From Micavibrio sp. TMED2 (GTDB taxonomy: Bacteria; Pseudomonadota; Alphaproteobacteria; TMED2), in the NCBI GenBank assembly GCA_002168225.1, contig NHBH01000009.1, forward strand, positions 9,609-73,608: a DNA stretch of 64,000 bases. The letters are read 5' to 3'. The notes beneath the pieces were generated by a model that searched no databases, had not been told where the DNA came from, and saw nothing but the letters and a program-made list of their open reading frames with translations. The translations under genes were made by a program, and so were the position numbers. Positions 45,572-55,530 of this stretch are shown one piece after another; the stretch's first letter is position 1, and each line of letters starts with the position of its first letter.

Positions 45572-46303
45572 TCACCGCTTGATGTCGATCGGACCGTTGA
45601 GGTCGAAACCGGCATGTTCATAGCCACGGCGGAAGTCGTCAATATGCTTCGACATCCACATGCGCGCCTGTGCCGGATCACGCATCCGCAGGGCCTCCAG
45701 CAGTTGCTCATGCGCTTCCTGTGAGCGGGTTGTGGCCTGTGACAGCTGCGACATGACCCTGGTCACCGCCGGGTGGAACAACAGGTTGAACGGCTCGCGG
45801 GCGATGTTCAGAACCTTGTTGCCCGCAACCTCGGCGAGAATGGCGTGGAAGCTGTAATCCAGCTCACAGAACTTCTTTGGATTGCCGACCACTTCCCGGC
45901 TTTCCTGCACATTCGCCTCAAGCAGGGCAAGCTGCTCTTCGGTGATGTTTTCGGCAGCTGCCTCGGCGACCGCTGGTTCGACCGCGCGCATGGCTGACCA
46001 CAATTCGAGGAAGGTTACCTGATGCATGATCAGGGCGCGGCTGATGCCGTTGGCGAGCTGGTCGGTGGATGGCTTGCTGACGATCAGGCGGCGGCTGCTG
46101 GCGCGCTCGACCAGACCGGTTTGCTCCAGCAGGCGGATGGCTTCGCGTACGGTGGAGCGGTTGACGCCGAACTGTCCGGCCAGATCGGTTTCGGTCGGCA
46201 GTTTGGAACCGGGTTTCAGGCGACCACGGACGATTTCGGTCTCGATTGCATCATAGAGGCGGCGATAGGTGGGGGCGGTGTTGATTTTTGCAAAACTGGT
46301 CAT
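45572..46303 (-). CDS. GntR-family regulator of the FadR/FCD group
   Basis: A 243-residue regulator. The winged helix-turn-helix is at the N-terminus (YRRLYDAIETEIVRGRLKPG, LPTETDLAGQFGVNRSTVREA, RLLEQTGLVERA). The C-terminal FCD effector domain has FLELWSAMRAVEPAVAEAAA, FCELDYSFHAILAEVAGN and HEQLLEALRMRD, with metal-ligand histidines. It sits between the acyl-CoA dehydrogenase and the nitroreductase and probably controls this operon in response to an organic acid or its CoA ester. Confidence 0.9.
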   Translation of the reverse strand: MTSFAKINTAPTYRRLYDAIETEIVRGRLKPGSKLPTETDLAGQFGVNRSTVREAIRLLEQTGLVERASSRRLIVSKPSTDQLANGISRALIMHQVTFLELWSAMRAVEPAVAEAAAENITEEQLALLEANVQESREVVGNPKKFCELDYSFHAILAEVAGNKVLNIAREPFNLLFHPAVTRVMSQLSQATTRSQEAHEQLLEALRMRDPAQARMWMSKHIDDFRRGYEHAGFDLNGPIDIKR

Positions 46304-46352
46304 GGTGGTCTTTTCTTGAGTTTCTTGTCGTGAGTTTTTTTGGGGGGGAGTG

Positions 46353-47555
46353 TTAGTCGTTGCCGGTGTTATCGGGCTCGGAAAACGGTTTCATGATGCG
46401 TCTGGCGATGGCCCAGCGATGTACTTCCGATGGGCCGTCATAGATGCGGAAGGCGCGGATATCCTGAAAGATGCCGGCGACCACGGTGTCATCGCTGACC
46501 CCGGTGCCGCCCAGTATCTGCACCGCCCGGTCAGCGACACGGTACAGCGCTTCGGAGACGGCAACCTTGGCCATGCTGCTCTCATGCCGGGCCTTGTTGC
46601 CCTGATCGAGGCACCAGGCGGTGTGCCAGATGGTCAGCCGGGCCTGATGCAGGTCGATTTCATTGTCGGCCAGCATGGCACCGATACTGCCGTGCTCATG
46701 CAGCTTCTGGCCGAAGGCGCTGCGCTTGGCGGCGTAATAGCAGGCGATGTCATGGCAGCGCCGGGCGGCACCGAGCCAGCGCATGCAATGGGTCAGCCGG
46801 GCCGGGGACAGGCGCGCCTGGGCATAGCGGAAACCCTCGCCGACACCACCCAGCACATTGTCCGGGCCAACGCGCAGATTGTTGAAGGCAACCTCGGCAT
46901 GGCCGCCGGTGAAGCTCCGGTCCATGGTGTCCATTACCCGGACAATCTCGAACGCAGGGTCGCTCGGCTGGAACAGAAACATGGTGGCGCCGGGTGTATC
47001 GGATTTGCCCGCCGGTACATCGGCCATGACGATGCCGATGCCAGCACCATTGGCCCCGGTGATGAACCATTTGCGGCCATTGATGATCCAGTCATCGCCA
47101 TCGGGTTCGGCGATGGTGTGGAGCAGGCCGGGATCTGCCCCGGCCCCGCCCGGCTCGGTCATACAGAAGATCGATCGCTGGGTGCCATTGGCCAAGGGCC
47201 GTAACCAGCGTTCCTTCTGTTCTGGCGTGGCGATCTTCTCGAGCATCGCCATATTGCCCTCATCCGGGGCCATGCAATGCAGCGCGGTCGGGCCGAGCGG
47301 CGAATAACCCGCCGCCTCGAAAACCAGCGCCTGCGAGACATGATCGAGGCCGAGGCCACCAAATTCAGGTGAGACATGGGGGGCGAACAGCCCGGCAGCG
47401 CGGGCCAACTCGTTGAGTTCGAGCCGCAACTCGTCGCTCGGACCATGTGGCCCCCAGCGGATGTCCTTTTCAAACGGGATGATGCGGTCGGTGATGAAGG
47501 TGCGCGTGCGGTCAAACAGCTCCTGTTGTTTTGCCGTTGGCTCGAAACCAATCAT
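46353..47555 (-). CDS. Acyl-CoA dehydrogenase family protein
   Basis: A 400-residue flavoenzyme that introduces a double bond next to the thioester of an acyl-CoA. Parts seen are FAPHVSPEFGGLGLDHVSQA, CMTEPGGAGADPGLLHT and WIINGRKWFITGANGAG (FAD and substrate binding), YAQARLSPARLTHCMRW, and IYDGPSEVHRWAIARRIM at the C-terminus. This last part resembles the ACAD10/11 group rather than short-chain enzymes. I took the ATG at 47555 because GGGAGG lies before it; the frame extends upstream without homology. Confidence 0.9.
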   Translation of the reverse strand: MIGFEPTAKQQELFDRTRTFITDRIIPFEKDIRWGPHGPSDELRLELNELARAAGLFAPHVSPEFGGLGLDHVSQALVFEAAGYSPLGPTALHCMAPDEGNMAMLEKIATPEQKERWLRPLANGTQRSIFCMTEPGGAGADPGLLHTIAEPDGDDWIINGRKWFITGANGAGIGIVMADVPAGKSDTPGATMFLFQPSDPAFEIVRVMDTMDRSFTGGHAEVAFNNLRVGPDNVLGGVGEGFRYAQARLSPARLTHCMRWLGAARRCHDIACYYAAKRSAFGQKLHEHGSIGAMLADNEIDLHQARLTIWHTAWCLDQGNKARHESSMAKVAVSEALYRVADRAVQILGGTGVSDDTVVAGIFQDIRAFRIYDGPSEVHRWAIARRIMKPFSEPDNTGND

Positions 47556-47713
47556 CTGATCCTCCCTGACACCGTTGCCGGTAGCCTGTTTTGTCCGTTT
47601 TCTGATTGTCGGACAATCTTGCTTTGTTGAGGAATGTAGCAACGGTGCGGGCTTTGTCCACCGTGTAATCAGAGTTATGCACGTGCATTTTCATGCAAGG
47701 CACTGCCGGTACT

Positions 47714-49159
47714 CTAGCTGGCGGTGCTGTGTTTGCCGGTGCCGGTCGGATCAAGATAGGCATCGAAGATGGCGGCGACGTTGCGGCTGAACCGGCGGCC
47801 CTGTTTGGTCAGGGTCAGTTGTGCGCCGCTGTACAGGATCAGCCCGTCATCGGCCAGTTCGCTCAGTACCGGGCGCAGATTGCTGAAATGCCCGGCGGGG
47901 AAGCCGTGCTGCCGACAGATGCTGGCGAGATTGATGATCTTCTCGCACATGATGTCACTGATGATCCGGCGGCGCAGGCGGTCCTCGGCGCTGAGTGCCG
48001 TGCCACGGACGACCGGCAGTTGACCGGCCTCGACCGCCTTGCGGTAGTCGCCGACATGCGGGTTGTTCTGGGCATAGCCGAAATCGGTGCATGAGATCGA
48101 GGAGGCACCAAACCCGATCAGCGTACCGGCGTCATCGGTGGTGAAGCCCTGGAAATTGCGCTGGCGATTGCCCCTGACCCAGGCATGGGCCATGGGATCA
48201 TCGGGCAGGGCATAATGATCCATGCCGATCTCCACATACCCGGCGGCGGTGATCGCCTCACGCGCGGCTTCTGCCTGTGCCAGCCGTTCCTCGGTGCCCG
48301 GCAACCCGCCATTCGGCTCATCGGTCTCGATCATTTTCTGGTGCTTCTTGAACCACGGCACATGGGCATAACCGAAGACGGCAAACCGGTTCGGCTTCAG
48401 CGTCAGGGCCTGATCGATGGTGCTCAGCACATGATCGACCGTCTGGCCGGGCAGGCCGTACATCAGATCAAGGTTGATATGCTCAATGCCACGGCGACGG
48501 AGGCCATAGACGGCCTGTGCCACCTCGATAAACGGCTGAATCCGGTTGATGCGTGCCTGAATGATCGGGTTCAGATCCTGCACGCCGAGGCTGACCCGGT
48601 TGATACCGGCACCGGCCAGCGCGGTCATGAAGCAATCGGTCAGGTGCCGCGGGTCGAGCTCACAGGCAATCTCGGCACTGCTTGCGATCATGAAGTTCTC
48701 GCGGATGGCACCAATAACGGCCAGCAGGTCGTTCGGGGCCAGCGCATTGGGGGAGCCGCCGCCGAGATGGATATGGTGCACTGGTCCGGGCTTACATGCC
48801 CCCACATGTTGCTGCCCGATCATGGCAGCCCGAACCAGTGCGACCTCACGGATCAGTAGAGAGGCGTAAGAACTGATCCGCGAGGTATCCCGCGTGATGT
48901 TGGTATGACAGCCGCAGTACCAGCAGAGCTGGTGACAGAACGGCACATGCAGATAGAGCGACAGCGGCGTGTCCTGTCCGACATCGGCCAGCCAGCCAGC
49001 ATAATCCGCCGCCGTCACCCCGTCATGAAACTGCACGGCGGTGGGATAGGAGGTGTAGCGCGGCACCCGTGCTTCGGCATAGGTGCGCAATTCCTCTGGC
49101 AACGGTCCCGCATGGTCGAGCGAGGCCGGTGGCATGGCGGGCGCGCTGCCTGCTGACAT
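47714..49159 (-). CDS. hemN: Oxygen-independent coproporphyrinogen III oxidase
   Basis: A radical-SAM enzyme that oxidatively decarboxylates coproporphyrinogen III in heme synthesis when oxygen is low. It has the typical VPRYTSYPTAVQFHDGV, the cluster CHQLCWYCGCH (C-x3-C-x2-C-x-C), HLGGGSPNALAPNDL, and the C-terminal HemN part (MCEKIINLASICRQHGF). The frame opens at a TTG at 49237 inside an FNR-type box, so I chose the ATG at 49159 (481 residues); the ATG at 49189 is possible. The gene is monocistronic. Confidence 0.92.
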   Translation of the reverse strand: MSAGSAPAMPPASLDHAGPLPEELRTYAEARVPRYTSYPTAVQFHDGVTAADYAGWLADVGQDTPLSLYLHVPFCHQLCWYCGCHTNITRDTSRISSYASLLIREVALVRAAMIGQQHVGACKPGPVHHIHLGGGSPNALAPNDLLAVIGAIRENFMIASSAEIACELDPRHLTDCFMTALAGAGINRVSLGVQDLNPIIQARINRIQPFIEVAQAVYGLRRRGIEHINLDLMYGLPGQTVDHVLSTIDQALTLKPNRFAVFGYAHVPWFKKHQKMIETDEPNGGLPGTEERLAQAEAAREAITAAGYVEIGMDHYALPDDPMAHAWVRGNRQRNFQGFTTDDAGTLIGFGASSISCTDFGYAQNNPHVGDYRKAVEAGQLPVVRGTALSAEDRLRRRIISDIMCEKIINLASICRQHGFPAGHFSNLRPVLSELADDGLILYSGAQLTLTKQGRRFSRNVAAIFDAYLDPTGTGKHSTAS

Positions 49160-49223
49160 CAGGGCCAATCTGGTAGGGCAATGTTCCATGCCCGCAATCT
49201 TGCCCGATCCCGCCAGCGCGACA

Positions 49224-49237
49224 TTGATGCACGTCAA
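49224..49237 (-). promoter_or_regulatory. FNR/FixK-type box of hemN
   Basis: TTGATGCACGTCAA fits TTGAT-N4-(A/G)TCAA, the site of FNR/FixK-type anaerobic regulators. If it acts at -41.5, transcription starts near 49189, 30 bases before the chosen hemN start. This fits induction at low oxygen. Confidence 0.75.
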
Positions 49238-49293
49238 TGAATCGATTTTTTGCTGACGGCGACCATCGGGAGGTTTAACAATGCCGGTCGCGG

Positions 49294-49368
<75 letters not shown>

Positions 49369-49404
49369 GCTTTTCCGTTTTTCGGGCGATCAGGCCCCAG
49401 TTCC

Positions 49405-50667
49405 ATGAAGCCGAAGATTCTGACCACATTGCCGTCCTATACCCTTGCCGGGTTCGGGGCGGATCTGTTTGCCGGTATTACCGTTGCCATGGTGGCGCTG
49501 CCCTTGAGCCTCGCCATCGCCATCGCCTCCGGCGCACCACCGGAGACGGGGCTGGTCACCGCCATTGTCGCCGGGTTCCTGATCTCCCTGCTCGGCGGCA
49601 GCCGGGTTCAGATCGGCGGGCCGACCGGGGCATTTATCGTCGTGGTGTTCGGGGTGATCGCCGAGCATGGCTATGACGGCCTTGTGCTCGCCACCATGAT
49701 GGCCGGGCTGATCCTGATCGTGGCCGGTGCCTTGCGCGCCGGAAACCTCGTCTCCTATGTACCGGAACCGGTGGTCAACGGCTTCACCATCGGCATCGCG
49801 ATCATCATCGCCGCGAGCCAGCTGCGTGATCTGTTCGGGTTGAGCATGGAGAAGGTGCCGGCCGAGTTCATTGCCAAGCTGGAGAGCCTCTGGGCGGCGC
49901 GGGATACGCTTGAGCCGTCGGCGCTCGGCGTCGGTCTTCTGACCATGGTGCTGATTGTCGGACTGCGGCGTCTGGCACCGAAATTTCCCGGGCTGATCGT
50001 GGCGGTTGGCGTCTCCTCGGCGCTGGTGGTACTGGCGAGCCTGCCGGTCGATACCATCTTTTCCCGGTTCGGCGCTTTGCCCTCGACCCCGCCGCTGCCG
50101 ACCCTGCCGGTTATCACCATGGAGCGGATTGTCGAATTGCTGCCCTCGGCCTTTGTCATCGCGTTTCTGGCCGGGATTGAATCCCTGCTCTCGGCCATGG
50201 TTGCCGACCGGATGATCGACGGCCATCACCGGCCCAATGCCGAGGTGCTGGCACAGGGCTTTGCCAATCTCGGGTCCTCACTGTTTGGCGGGTTGCCAGC
50301 GACCGGGGCGATTGCCCGGACCGCAACCAATGTCCGGGCCGGTGGCCGTACGCCGGTTGCCGGGATCATCCATGCGCTGACCATTCTGCTGGTGATGATG
50401 GTGGCGGCTCCGGTGGCGGGGTATCTCGCCATGCCGGCACTGGCCGGGCTCTTGATCCTCACTGCCTGGAATATGAGCGAACCGCACAAGTGGAAGAATT
50501 ACCTGACCCTGCCGCGGTCGGATCTGTTCCTGCTGGTCCTGACGCTGGTGCTGACCGTGCTCGCCGACCTCACCGTGGCGATTGCCGTCGGTGTCGCTAT
50601 CGGCCTCGCCCTGCGCCTTCGTCGTCGCAAGATCGAACCCGCCGACTGGTCAACGCCGGAGCGGTAG
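49405..50667 (+). CDS. SulP-family anion transporter, short form
   Basis: A 420-residue membrane protein of the SulP/SLC26 group with about 10-12 hydrophobic segments. Typical parts are FAGITVAMVALPLSLAIAIAS, VQIGGPTGAFIVVVFGV, NGFTIGIAIIIAASQL, LLPSAFVIAFLAGIESLLSA, and GHHRPNAEVLAQGFANLGSSLFGG. It ends after the last helix with no STAS domain, so it lacks the usual regulatory part. Substrates in the family include sulfate, bicarbonate and dicarboxylates. The ATG at 49405 is chosen because homology starts there; the longer frame runs into the tRNA. Confidence 0.9.
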   Translation: MKPKILTTLPSYTLAGFGADLFAGITVAMVALPLSLAIAIASGAPPETGLVTAIVAGFLISLLGGSRVQIGGPTGAFIVVVFGVIAEHGYDGLVLATMMAGLILIVAGALRAGNLVSYVPEPVVNGFTIGIAIIIAASQLRDLFGLSMEKVPAEFIAKLESLWAARDTLEPSALGVGLLTMVLIVGLRRLAPKFPGLIVAVGVSSALVVLASLPVDTIFSRFGALPSTPPLPTLPVITMERIVELLPSAFVIAFLAGIESLLSAMVADRMIDGHHRPNAEVLAQGFANLGSSLFGGLPATGAIARTATNVRAGGRTPVAGIIHALTILLVMMVAAPVAGYLAMPALAGLLILTAWNMSEPHKWKNYLTLPRSDLFLLVLTLVLTVLADLTVAIAVGVAIGLALRLRRRKIEPADWSTPER

Positions 50668-50678
50668 GAGCTGCCTGA

Positions 50679-51620
50679 TCAGTCCTGATCTGCAGGTTCA
50701 GGCTTGGCCTGTGCGCCGCCGATGTGTTTTTCGCCGCGCTGTTCGGCGAGTTCAATCTGGCGCTGGCGTTCGGCGAAGCGGGCGCGATCCTCATCGCTGC
50801 GCTTGTCGATGCAATAGGGGCAGCTGACACCCTCGACATAGGCGGGTGAAAGTTTGTCCTCAGCATCAATCGGGCGGCGACAGGCGCGGCACATGTCGTA
50901 ATCTCCCGGCTCGAGGCCATGGCCGACCGATACCCGCTCATCGAAGACGAAGCACTGGCCATGCCAGCGGCTCTCCGCTTCCGGTACATTTTCGAGGTAT
51001 TTCAGGATGCCGCCCTTGAGGTGATAGACATCGTCCATCCCCTGATCGACGAGCCATGAGGTCGCCTTCTCACAGCGGATGCCGCCGGTGCAGAACATGG
51101 CGACCTTCTTGCCCTTGAACTTCTCAGCATTGTCGCGCCACCAGTCGGGAAACTCCCGGAAATTGGTGGTCTGCGGGTCGATTGCCTTGTCGAAGCTGCC
51201 AATGGCGTATTCGTAGTCATTGCGGGTGTCGATCACCACCACATCATTGCGGGTGATCAGGTCGTTCCACTGCTCCGGCTCGACGTAATGGCCGACCTTG
51301 GCCGCCGGGGCGACATCGGGCACGCCCATGGTGACGATTTCGCGCTTCAGCTTGACCTTCATCCGGTGGAACGGCTGCTCATTGGCCATGCTCTCCTTCC
51401 ACTCCAGATCGGCACAGCCGGGCAGGGTGGTGCGGATATAGTCGATGGCGGCGTCAATGCCCTCGCGGGTACCGGCAATGGTGCCGTTGATCCCCTCGGT
51501 GGCGAGCAGCAGCGTGCCGAGTACACCGTTTTTGACGCATGCAACCTGCAGCGGCGCGCGGAGCTCTTCCGGCGCGTCGAAACGGGTGAACTGATAAAGG
51601 GCGGCAACGATCCATGTCAT
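50679..51620 (-). CDS. trhO: tRNA uridine(34) hydroxylase (rhodanese-like)
   Basis: A 313-residue protein of the TrhO/UPF0176 family, which hydroxylates U34 of certain tRNAs using oxygen. The N-terminal part has [18 protein letters not shown] and [13 protein letters not shown]. The rhodanese domain has [20 protein letters not shown] and the loop [18 protein letters not shown] with the active Cys. The C-terminal part has [13 protein letters not shown] and [19 protein letters not shown], a cysteine-rich zinc-like site. It matches the family over its full length. Confidence 0.93.
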   Translation of the reverse strand: MTWIVAALYQFTRFDAPEELRAPLQVACVKNGVLGTLLLATEGINGTIAGTREGIDAAIDYIRTTLPGCADLEWKESMANEQPFHRMKVKLKREIVTMGVPDVAPAAKVGHYVEPEQWNDLITRNDVVVIDTRNDYEYAIGSFDKAIDPQTTNFREFPDWWRDNAEKFKGKKVAMFCTGGIRCEKATSWLVDQGMDDVYHLKGGILKYLENVPEAESRWHGQCFVFDERVSVGHGLEPGDYDMCRACRRPIDAEDKLSPAYVEGVSCPYCIDKRSDEDRARFAERQRQIELAEQRGEKHIGGAQAKPEPADQD

Positions 51621-51791
51621 AATGACGGTCTTTTAAGCCAAAACGGTCCGGTTGCGCCAGCCCCAGAATAATCATCGGGCATATCGCCATTTGTCGCGTC
51701 ACAGGCGCAAAATCCTGAAAAACATGATAGTTTCGGGCGTTGAGACAGGAGTTGCGGCAAAAAGCGCCAGAAACAGTACGCCCCGGAAACA

Positions 51792-52880
51792 GTGACCAGC
51801 ACCACCGAAACCAGCCCGGCATTTGATGCTGCCCTCGACCGTCAGGCATGGCGGGCGCGGTTGCGTGCGGTCTGGAACAGCCCGTGGCTGCTCGCCCTTC
51901 TGGCCGCCAGCCTCGGCCATATCCTTGCCGTGCATGTGCTCTATATCACCGATGCCCTGCGCAATGGCGACCTGATCGCGACCGGCGAGGCCTTCATCTA
52001 TGCCGAAGAGTTCCTGTTTCAGGTGCCGCTGTTCCTCGGCATTGCCGCCCTGTTCATGCGGCAGGTGGGCGCGCGGGTACTGATGCTGATCACCATCGCC
52101 TCATTCCTCGCCAACAATATCGACCTGATCGATTATCACCTGCATAACCTGCTGGATCGCCTTGACCTCTATCCGGCGTATTTCCGCCATGGTGTGCCGG
52201 ACGGGCCGGTGAATGTGCAACTGGCGATCCTGCTCTGTTACGCCATTGTTTACCCGCTGGTCTGGCTCAGCGTGCTCATCCCGTCCCGGCGGACCGTGCC
52301 GCGCAGCTTTGTGCTGCTGATCATGACCGCGACGCTCGGCACCACCACGCTGTTTCACCAGTTGATCGTCAACAACGCGCTGGTCACCACGCTGGATCAG
52401 GAGCGGCTGCTGAACCGGGAATATCTCGCCCGGATCATCGATGTACCGGATGAGGCGAGCTTCATGACCCTGTGCCAGCGTGCCGGTGTCGATTGTCTTG
52501 TCGCCGACATACGACAGTTGCCGGAGGTCGGACCGCCCGCTATGCGCAAGCGGATACAGGATACCCACTGGGCGGCCATTGCCGATGGTGACCGACCGGT
52601 TTCAACCCATGTGGAGGCGCTGATTACCGGTGCGCTTGATGCCGATCTGCGCGGCAACCAGTTTGCCTATCACCGCGATGGCGAGCGTTATCGCCTGGCG
52701 GTCGACATGACTTCCTATAACCACTTGCCAGCGCGCTATAAAATCTATTTCGGTGCGCTGATGATCGCGGCGCATTTCTGGTGGGTCTATGGTGGCTTTG
52801 CCCTGCTGGCCTTCCACCGCTCCCGCTTCTCATGGCGCTTCGCCCGCAAGCAGCAGGCGGAGACAGCAGGCCCGGGTTAG
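51792..52880 (+). CDS. Multi-pass membrane protein of unknown function
   Basis: A 362-residue protein with a GTG start. Hydrophobic segments at about 33-52, 72-90, 95-116, 145-165, 172-193 and 322-345 suggest six membrane helices, with an extended soluble part of about 125 residues between the fifth and sixth (containing DEASFMTLCQRAGVDCLVAD). This resembles no family I can name. The soluble loop with two cysteines may lie in the periplasm. The 3' end overlaps the convergent tag gene by 4 bases. Confidence 0.65.
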   Translation: MTSTTETSPAFDAALDRQAWRARLRAVWNSPWLLALLAASLGHILAVHVLYITDALRNGDLIATGEAFIYAEEFLFQVPLFLGIAALFMRQVGARVLMLITIASFLANNIDLIDYHLHNLLDRLDLYPAYFRHGVPDGPVNVQLAILLCYAIVYPLVWLSVLIPSRRTVPRSFVLLIMTATLGTTTLFHQLIVNNALVTTLDQERLLNREYLARIIDVPDEASFMTLCQRAGVDCLVADIRQLPEVGPPAMRKRIQDTHWAAIADGDRPVSTHVEALITGALDADLRGNQFAYHRDGERYRLAVDMTSYNHLPARYKIYFGALMIAAHFWWVYGGFALLAFHRSRFSWRFARKQQAETAGPG

Positions 52881-53512
52881 GTCGGGCGTTTGAAGGCTGA
52901 ACGCTCGGCCTCATGCGCCGCGCGGCAGCTGCAGCCCTCGATATGGTCATTGACCAGTCCCATGGATTGCATGAAGGCATAGCACGTGGTCGGACCGACA
53001 AATTTCCAGCCGCGCTTTTTCAGCTCTTTCGACATGGCAGTTGAGGCCGGGGTTTTGCCCATGCTGGTGGCCGCCTGATAGGTCAGTCTGGCCGGGCGGT
53101 CGGCGTCATCGGGCTCGAACCGCCAGATGAAAGCGGCGATCGAGCCTGCCTCCTGCTGCAGTTCAAGGGCGCGTTTGGCGTTGTTGATGGTCGCTTCGAT
53201 CTTGCCGCGGTGGCGGATGATGCCGGCATCCTGCAGCAGGCGCTCCACATCCGCCTCGGTGAATTTCGAGACCTTCACGGGGTCGAAACCGGCGAAGGCA
53301 GCGCGGAAATTCTCCCGCTTGCGCAGGATGGTGATCCAGCTCAGGCCGGACTGGAAGCCCTCCAGACACAGTTTCTCGAACAGCCGGTTGTCATCGCCGA
53401 CCGGGCGACCCCATTCCTCGTCATGATAGCGGAGATATTCGGCATCCTCGCCGGGCCACCAGCACCGGGTTTTGCCATCCTCGCCGGTGATCAGGCCGGT
53501 TTTCTCGGTCAT
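52877..53512 (-). CDS. tag: DNA-3-methyladenine glycosylase I
   Basis: Tag removes 3-methyladenine from alkylated DNA. The 211-residue protein has TRCWWPGEDAEYLRYHDEEWG at its N-terminus, FEKLCLEGFQSGLSWITILRKR (about residues 43-64), and FVGPTTCYAFMQSMGLVNDH, with zinc-binding Cys and His residues near both ends (C17, H31, H190, C194-type spacing). It follows the 402-residue membrane protein gene directly, with no gap, and may share its transcript. Confidence 0.93.
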   Translation of the reverse strand: MTEKTGLITGEDGKTRCWWPGEDAEYLRYHDEEWGRPVGDDNRLFEKLCLEGFQSGLSWITILRKRENFRAAFAGFDPVKVSKFTEADVERLLQDAGIIRHRGKIEATINNAKRALELQQEAGSIAAFIWRFEPDDADRPARLTYQAATSMGKTPASTAMSKELKKRGWKFVGPTTCYAFMQSMGLVNDHIEGCSCRAAHEAERSAFKRPT

Positions 53513-54721
53513 CTATGCTGGTTCCCTGGGCTGTGCCGTATCGGCATTGGCGATGGCGGAAATGATGAATTGGCTGAGCCAGTCGGCGGCGTCCGCACTG
53601 ATACCATTGCCGACCCGCATCTCGCCCTTGTCGCTTGATATCATGACCCGGTGCATCATGCCGCTGCTTTCGGTGTGGACCTCTTCAATATCATCCAGTC
53701 GCAGGCTGCTGCGGCCAATGCGGTGGCCATAATTCTGTGCGGCAGCGTCTTCTGCGCGGATTTCCTGTGGCGTGATCAGCAGACGGCGCGGCGTGTTCCG
53801 GTCATGGCGGGCGGCCAGAAACATGACGCCACCGAACAGGCAGAAGACCAGAACCCCGATCCACAGCTTGTCATATTCGCCATCCGAGATGATGCCCACC
53901 AGCGGCATTGCAGAGAAAATACCGATCAGCCATGGCAGGAAGGCGGGCAGGCGGCGGGCCAGAATGTTCACGATCAGGGTCGGTGTACCGTCAATCCGCT
54001 GATGCTCGAGGCTGAGGCCGGCAGGCGGGGTGGATTTGGCGTCATAGCTTTCCCTGATCTCACCGGCGGCAACCCGTTCCTTGATGGATTTGTCCAGATC
54101 GTCGGTATCGCGACCGATGATCCTGTTGCCACTCTGGCGCAGGCCCGGCAGGTCCATATCCTTGGCGAGGGTCTCCATCCGGTCGCGCGCCGGGTTGCGG
54201 CTGGCATGGATATAGAGTGGCACGCTTTTGTCCGGGTCCGGGTGCAGCAGCTCAACCACCTGATAGGTGGTGGATGAGTTCTTGCTCTTGACCACATATT
54301 CGCGCAGCAGCACGCCGAGGAACTCGCGGTGGTCCAGCGTATAGTTCTCGCTCCCGAACAATCCGGCGCGCACCACATGAAACCCGCCCGGTGTCACGGT
54401 GATATGAGCATAGCGGCGCCAGTTCCAGAAACAAACCAAAATCGTGCAGCCCATGATGGCCAGACCGGGCAGCATCAGAAACCGTGCCGCTTCTTCCGCG
54501 CCGCGGTTGTCGCCATTCGATCCTGCCGCATCCAGCCCGGCCATGATCGCCGGAAACGACATGAATGCCGCCATCATGATGCCAAGGATCAGGGTCACCC
54601 ACGGGCTCTTGCGCAGCACGGCCTCGGCCCCGTTTTCCTTGGGGTCCAAATCGAACCGGCGCAGGTAAATGCCGAAAAATTTCAGGGTATGGCGGGTTTT
54701 AAGGCTGTTTGATGAAGTCAT
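53513..54721 (-). CDS. Membrane protein of unknown function, possibly PH-like
   Basis: A 402-residue protein with hydrophobic segments near 33-50, 77-95, 250-270 and 275-296. Between them are beta-rich stretches (HITVTPGGFHVVRAGLFGSE and LLITPQEIRAEDAAAQNYG) that look like two bacterial PH-type domains, each following a helix pair. That would make it a duplicated helix-pair plus PH-like arrangement. I do not recognise the family with certainty. It is directly upstream of tag; 225 bases without a gene separate it from the divergent LemA gene. Confidence 0.6.
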   Translation of the reverse strand: MTSSNSLKTRHTLKFFGIYLRRFDLDPKENGAEAVLRKSPWVTLILGIMMAAFMSFPAIMAGLDAAGSNGDNRGAEEAARFLMLPGLAIMGCTILVCFWNWRRYAHITVTPGGFHVVRAGLFGSENYTLDHREFLGVLLREYVVKSKNSSTTYQVVELLHPDPDKSVPLYIHASRNPARDRMETLAKDMDLPGLRQSGNRIIGRDTDDLDKSIKERVAAGEIRESYDAKSTPPAGLSLEHQRIDGTPTLIVNILARRLPAFLPWLIGIFSAMPLVGIISDGEYDKLWIGVLVFCLFGGVMFLAARHDRNTPRRLLITPQEIRAEDAAAQNYGHRIGRSSLRLDDIEEVHTESSGMMHRVMISSDKGEMRVGNGISADAADWLSQFIISAIANADTAQPREPA

Positions 54722-54946
54722 GCCGGATTTTGAAAATTAGCGATGGTTTATATGGCAATAACCGTTTCTAGCAGCCCCGCGCCGGTTCTGTAACCGCTGA
54801 TCGGATATTTCGTAACGGTCGGTGTGAGTGCCGTTGCACGTAAAAAACGTGCAAACACCGATTAAACCCCTATATCCAAATAATCTTGTTTACCTGACAA
54901 GCATCCATAAGCTGCCTGTCAGACACAACATATCGAGTGGGGGAAA

Positions 54947-55513
54947 ATGGAAAGCTGGGTCATTGTACTGATTGTTGTCGGGCTGCTCGCCTTTATTGTC
55001 ATCGGCATTTACAACCGCCTCGTGGCATTGCGGCAGACCTGTGAGAATTCATTCGCCGATATTGATGTGCAGCTGAAACAGCGGCGCGATCTTATCCCCA
55101 ATCTGGTCAGTACGGTTCAGGGCTATGCTGGGCATGAGGCCAAGGTGCTGGAGAATGTCACTGCCGCCCGGGCCGCCGCCATGGCCGGTGGCAGTATCGA
55201 GAAGACCATGGCCGCCGAGGCACGGGTCAGTCAGGCGCTGATGGACCTCAATGCTGTGGTCGAGGCCTATCCCGATCTGAAGGCGGACCAGAATTTCCAG
55301 AGCCTGCAGGACGAGTTGACCGATCTCGAGAACAAGATTTCGGCTGCCCGCCGTTTCTTCAACAGCGCCACCGCAGAGTTCAACACCGCGATCGAACAGT
55401 TCCCGGCAGTGCTGATTGCCGGGCCGCTCGGCTTTGTCAAACGCACCTTCTTCGAACTGCCTGAGGCGAGCCGGGCCGAGTATGAGAAGCCGCCCGAGGT
55501 GTCCTTCAGCTAG
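54947..55513 (+). CDS. LemA-family protein
   Basis: A 188-residue protein with one N-terminal membrane helix (VIVLIVVGLLAFIVIGIYN, residues 5-23). A helical bundle follows: ALRQTCENSFADIDVQLKQR, DLIPNLVSTVQGYAGHE, and DLENKISAARRFFNSATAEFN. LemA proteins are found with M48 proteases and lie with most of the chain outside the cytoplasm. Here the next gene, 17 bases later, is such a protease, so the two form an operon. The function is not settled. Confidence 0.9.
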   Translation: MESWVIVLIVVGLLAFIVIGIYNRLVALRQTCENSFADIDVQLKQRRDLIPNLVSTVQGYAGHEAKVLENVTAARAAAMAGGSIEKTMAAEARVSQALMDLNAVVEAYPDLKADQNFQSLQDELTDLENKISAARRFFNSATAEFNTAIEQFPAVLIAGPLGFVKRTFFELPEASRAEYEKPPEVSFS

Positions 55514-55530
55514 GGCCGGGCGGGTATCCC

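Noticed and set aside
46022-47204. Plus-strand ORFs of 103 and 284 codons opposite the GntR and acyl-CoA dehydrogenase genes
   Set aside because: The minus-strand genes have clear family motifs and ribosome sites; the opposite frames do not.
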